DNA from: Phaeosaccion multiseriatum | Lineage: Eukaryota; Ochrophyta, other classes | Length of the DNA: 64,000 nt | NCBI GenBank assembly: GCA_965112735.1 | Contig: OZ218954.1 | Location: forward strand, 1,488,001-1,552,000 | Direction: 5' to 3' | Shown: piece by piece, positions 61,168 through 64,000 of the stretch | Layout: each line of letters opens with the position of its first letter | Position numbering within the stretch: the stretch's first letter is position 1 | Made by a program: the position numbers and the translations under genes | Notes under the pieces: model-generated | What the model was told of the DNA's origin: nothing | Seen by the model: only the letters and a program-made list of their open reading frames with translations | Database searches by the model: none

Positions 61168-62460
61168 ATGGCGCGATTAGTATTCGCAGCCCTTCTACTT
61201 CTCTCCCTCCCCCCCCTTGGTCTCCAACTACCGGTCGAGGATAGATTGAATGGTCAGGGGAGAGGGCTGGAATCGGAGGCGAATGCAGCTTTGGATGACG
61301 ATAGTTCTCTGCCCGTGGAAGCTGTTGTCTCCTTCCGGAATGTGGCCGATGCCAAGACTTTTTGGCAGGCCTTCCTCGAACACTGGCCTCCAAGCTTAGG
61401 ACACATGCACATCGTGGTGGACATGGGCTCTCAAGAGGAGAAAGGGTGGGAACGACTGCGCACTTGCTTGGGTGAGACTTCCTACCTGCCGAAGATGACG
61501 GCCATGGCCCAAACGAATGTTTCACTCGACACCACGAGTACGCTGCGGAAGAACCACTGGAAGTTCTTCCTCGATAAGTATGTGGAAGCACCCATTGTTG
61601 CTGTCATCGACGACGACGCTTGCCTGGTGGACCACTTCGTTTACGACGATATTGTCAGCAGCGAGGGGAAGCTGGTGGCTCGTGGCATGCGCGTCGCCGG
61701 GCAAGACAATTTTAGGAAGTGGGTTGAAGGCAATGGTCTGCCTTGGATGGGTCACTTTATGACAGACTTTCCTGTCTTCTATTGGACGGAGATGCTACCG
61801 GACTTGAGGGCGTGGATGGTACAGCAGGAGCTGGGTCGGCCCATCTCAGAAGCAACCGCCGCAGAAGATTTCTGGCAGGCATTTGTGCAGATGTTCAGCC
61901 ATGGCCCTGGACATCCTAGTGAGTTCAATGTCATCATGAACTTCGCGTACTCGTCTGATAAGTGGAGAGATCGCTACGACTGGAAAATTGCTCCGGACGA
62001 CGTCACGCTAGGCATGGCGCTTCACCAACATGCTGATGGCTGCCCATCCCGTGAGAAGCTGCTCTCTCCCATCGACAGTGAGAACACCGGTGACTTGCAG
62101 ATACGAGAGGTCCTCCTGTTCTACCCTTACACACTAACAACCAGTTTCTGCGGCGCAATGGATGGACGTCGCCCCCGCCAATGCAAGGGCGCTGACGCCA
62201 ATACTTTTGTCCCCTCCAACTGGGGGTCTTTCGGGCACGATCCAAAGTTCTTTGAGCTCTTTAAGCAAGGTCCCATCCCCGTCCCCAGCATGATGTCGAC
62301 GACGCCTGGCTGTGGAACGGGGGACCAGACAGCATGGGCAGCGGTGCTGGGCGAGCATGAAGCAGCGCTGAAGAGGTGGTCAGAGGAAGGCAAGGCTCTC
62401 TCCTACGCGGAGCTTGACGCAGACGTGGTGGAGGAATGGAGCAAGTGCTGGAAACAGTAA
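61168..62460 (+). CDS. Secretory-pathway glycosyltransferase-like protein
   Basis: This is an intronless gene of 430 residues. The first 20 residues (MARLVFAALLLLSLPPLGLQ) are a clear signal peptide or anchor. The domain follows with VEAVVSFRNVADAKTFWQAF, HIVVDMGSQEEKGWERLRTC, KNHWKFFLDKYVEAPIVAVI and DDDACLVDHFVYDD; the IDDDA stretch is a probable DxD metal/nucleotide-sugar site of a GT-A fold. Later blocks are GHFMTDFPVFYWTEMLPDLR, FNVIMNFAYSSDKWRDRYDW and CGAMDGRRPRQCKG. One N-glycosylation site (NVSL) is seen. HWKFFLDKY...DDDA resembles uncharacterised algal glycosyltransferases; I cannot name the linkage. Context with the other glycan genes suggests work on the same secreted polymer. Confidence 0.7.
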   Translation: MARLVFAALLLLSLPPLGLQLPVEDRLNGQGRGLESEANAALDDDSSLPVEAVVSFRNVADAKTFWQAFLEHWPPSLGHMHIVVDMGSQEEKGWERLRTCLGETSYLPKMTAMAQTNVSLDTTSTLRKNHWKFFLDKYVEAPIVAVIDDDACLVDHFVYDDIVSSEGKLVARGMRVAGQDNFRKWVEGNGLPWMGHFMTDFPVFYWTEMLPDLRAWMVQQELGRPISEATAAEDFWQAFVQMFSHGPGHPSEFNVIMNFAYSSDKWRDRYDWKIAPDDVTLGMALHQHADGCPSREKLLSPIDSENTGDLQIREVLLFYPYTLTTSFCGAMDGRRPRQCKGADANTFVPSNWGSFGHDPKFFELFKQGPIPVPSMMSTTPGCGTGDQTAWAAVLGEHEAALKRWSEEGKALSYAELDADVVEEWSKCWKQ

Positions 62461-62827
62461 AGCAGCGAAAGAGAGAGAGACAGAGAGACTGAGGGCGTCA
62501 CATTGTGAGTAGTGCTTGATCCTGTATATGCCATGAGCGATGGTGTTTACTGCTGCTGTGTTGAGATAAATCGGTGTCGACACTAGATATCGATCTCTTC
62601 TCTCTCCGTTCACTTCTTCTCTTAGTGCTATGTAGCTAATAAGACGCTTTCCCACACTCGTGCAAGTTCGTCACCAGTCTCTAGGTGAGAGATATCACAA
62701 CACGACAATTGTCGGTTGAAAGCTAATGCGCATTAGTGCAGCGGTGGACGTAAAGTACGGGATGAGTACGGGAAGTTGAAACGGTCGGAGTAGACTTTAG
62801 CACTGCGTCTGCCAAGCTGCATTGGGT
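62461..62827. other. Spacer downstream of the glycosyltransferase
   Basis: This is probably 3' UTR with a GA run at 62468-62492. No gene or repeat family is evident. Confidence 0.4.
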
Positions 62828-63229
62828 ATGGCGGACCGACGAGTGTCTAAATCTGCGAGGGAGAAGTCACGTCGTTGGCTCAAAGAGCGGTGGCTCCATG
62901 AGCAAGCGAGCAAGAGACAGGAGGGGGTTTTGAGTGGAAGGCAGGAGGGGCTACGAGCTGATTCAGCTCCTTCCGTCAGCATCCATTATGACTTGCGTAG
63001 GCGGTCAGGTATCGAACACTCAGACCTCTACCTGTGTGGGTTGCGTAGTGCCCAGGTGGGGCCCGCAACTGAATCCGCCAGGCGGGCAGCAGCGGTGAAT
63101 CCCTCTGCTCGTAGCGGGAGCGGTGGCAGAGCGTTTACGGGCCAACGGAGACGGTGCGCGCTGGGCAGCGGTCATGTCTCGCACGTATATGCTCAAGCCG
63201 CAGAGGCACCTGCGCCGGGGCGGAGGTAG
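62828..63229 (+). CDS. Hypothetical Arg/Ser-rich protein, 133 residues
   Basis: The open frame from ATG 62828 reads MADRRVSKSAREKSRRWLKE and includes SVSIHYDLRRRSGIEHSDLY. It is strongly basic and Ala/Arg-rich toward the end. I do not recognise a family. It could be a small gene, the start of a gag-like element ORF, or chance coding in G+C-rich DNA. Confidence 0.25.
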   Translation: MADRRVSKSAREKSRRWLKERWLHEQASKRQEGVLSGRQEGLRADSAPSVSIHYDLRRRSGIEHSDLYLCGLRSAQVGPATESARRAAAVNPSARSGSGGRAFTGQRRRCALGSGHVSHVYAQAAEAPAPGRR

Positions 63230-63822
63230 ACGTGCACAGCGGCAACCTCCACCGTAGAGACCAGCGGAGAGAGAGGAGACGGTTTGCGCTACGAGACGCA
63301 GCGCAAGTCGAGGGAGGCCCCGTTTTCAGGGCGGCTCGTGACGTATTAAATGCGGAGGGAGTGTATTAGGCTCGCAGGCCTGGTTGCCTCGCGTCTTTCG
63401 TGCCTTTCGTCGGTTTAATTTATTTTTTATTAAAATTCAAAAGCGTTTCTTTCTTTTGTAATCCGCACAGTCTGTCTCTCTTGCTCTCATCCATTGACTT
63501 GTTGCCTTTCCGTTTACATGTACCTGCTTCAGTACAGTTCTGCCGACAGAATGTTGTAAAGTGAAGTCAAGTGTGGGGGGGGTGGGGGGGAATTCGAATA
63601 CGTCAACGCGAGTATGTCAACAATTACGACTTTCAACAGCCTGACTTTGGGGGGGCACGTCGGGAGCCAGCAGCTAAGAAGAGGGTACCATCAGTGAGAG
63701 GAGTGTGACGATATTCATTGAGTTATTCTCCGGGCACGCCTCTTTACCCCCTCCCCCTCTTGCCCCCACCAAGTTTGCCCCCCCCCCCCAGTGAACGCCT
63801 TCAGCTTGGTAAGACTGTGCTG
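63230..63822. other. Spacer with no recognised feature
   Basis: An AT-rich patch is at 63415-63445 (tttattttttattaaaattc). Poly-G runs are at about 63573-63590 and 63649-63654, and a poly-C run is at 63778-63789. No gene, RNA gene or repeat family is recognised. Confidence 0.4.
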
Positions 63823-64000
63823 CTAATGCGCCTCATTGCCCTTGAAGGCGGACTGTACGACCCTCTGCGCGTCGTCTGCGCCCATGGGTTGAGAGACCTT
63901 CTGAATGATGATAAGGAGTACCTCCATTTCCTTGGGATAGAAGTCACTGGCCTTACTTGCACCGCCCTCCGACTCGGCAGCAGCTTCAGCAGATTGAACC
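63823..64000 (-). CDS. C-terminal exon of an unidentified gene (runs off the right edge)
   Basis: The minus-strand frame open to the window edge ends DFYPKEMEVLLIIIQKVSQP, MGADDAQRVVQSAFKGNEAH and stop at 63823. Composition and the helical pattern look like a genuine protein C-terminus, preceded by an Ala/Glu-rich linker. I cannot name the family from about 58 residues. Confidence 0.55.
   Translation of the reverse strand, partial: VQSAEAAAESEGGASKASDFYPKEMEVLLIIIQKVSQPMGADDAQRVVQSAFKGNEAH

Noticed and set aside
1-64000. tRNA, rRNA or snRNA genes
   Set aside because: I scanned intergenic regions by eye for tRNA-like A/B boxes and paired acceptor stems and found none I could support; a covariance search was not possible.

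Overview
The window is nuclear DNA of a photosynthetic eukaryote, most likely an ochrophyte (heterokont) alga and plausibly a eustigmatophyte such as Nannochloropsis/Microchloropsis. Genes are tightly packed and mostly divergent or convergent. Introns are short and pyrimidine-rich with GT(A/G)(A/C)G donors. Two plastid-type proteins (a tandem Cpn20 and a CRM-domain protein) start with a signal peptide followed by a phenylalanine-containing, ASAFAP-like transit peptide, as expected for a secondary plastid. Simple repeats (CA, GT, GA, GGA, GAA, ACTC) fill introns and spacers. The species is inferred, not proven.

Region 1 (1-34.8 kb) is a conventional, intron-rich housekeeping block: SLY1/SCFD1 (-, leaves the window), a possible NDUFAF4-like gene (+), a patatin-like lipase (-), a polysaccharide pyruvyl transferase-like gene (+, intronless), an SNF1/AMPK-like kinase with UBA region (-), peroxisomal 3-ketoacyl-CoA thiolase with a PTS2 motif (+), plastid Cpn20 (-), a plastid CRM/YhbY protein (+), SCAR/WAVE (-), an SH3 protein with some resemblance to Abi (+), the NEDD8 conjugating enzyme UBC12 (-) and an MFSD5-type transporter (+). 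Exon junctions were worked out by hand and keep frame throughout each complete multi-exon model.

Region 2 (36-63 kb) is different. It holds mostly intronless genes for making a surface or secreted glycan, set among decayed mobile elements. They are a Golgi-type glycosyltransferase, a LicD-type phosphotransferase, a nucleotide-sugar transporter, a TagD-like cytidylyltransferase, a secreted-looking endonuclease/exonuclease/phosphatase-family protein, a second membrane-anchored LicD protein, and a secretory glycosyltransferase. Only the ribosome-biogenesis gene NOC4 interrupts the set. A CDP-alcohol synthase beside two LicD transferases suggests a glycan carrying phosphodiester-linked glycerol or another polyol. 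This is the most interesting candidate system in the window and remains an inference.

Mobile DNA in region 2 includes an inverted pair of about 1.7-kb element copies (39.96-41.70 and 59.34-61.05 kb), fragments of a LINE, a Ty3/gypsy-type integrase and a PIF1-type helicase, a three-copy MITE-like family with target duplications, and two large foldback elements. A (GAA)n tract of about 320 bp lies at 36.8-37.1 kb.
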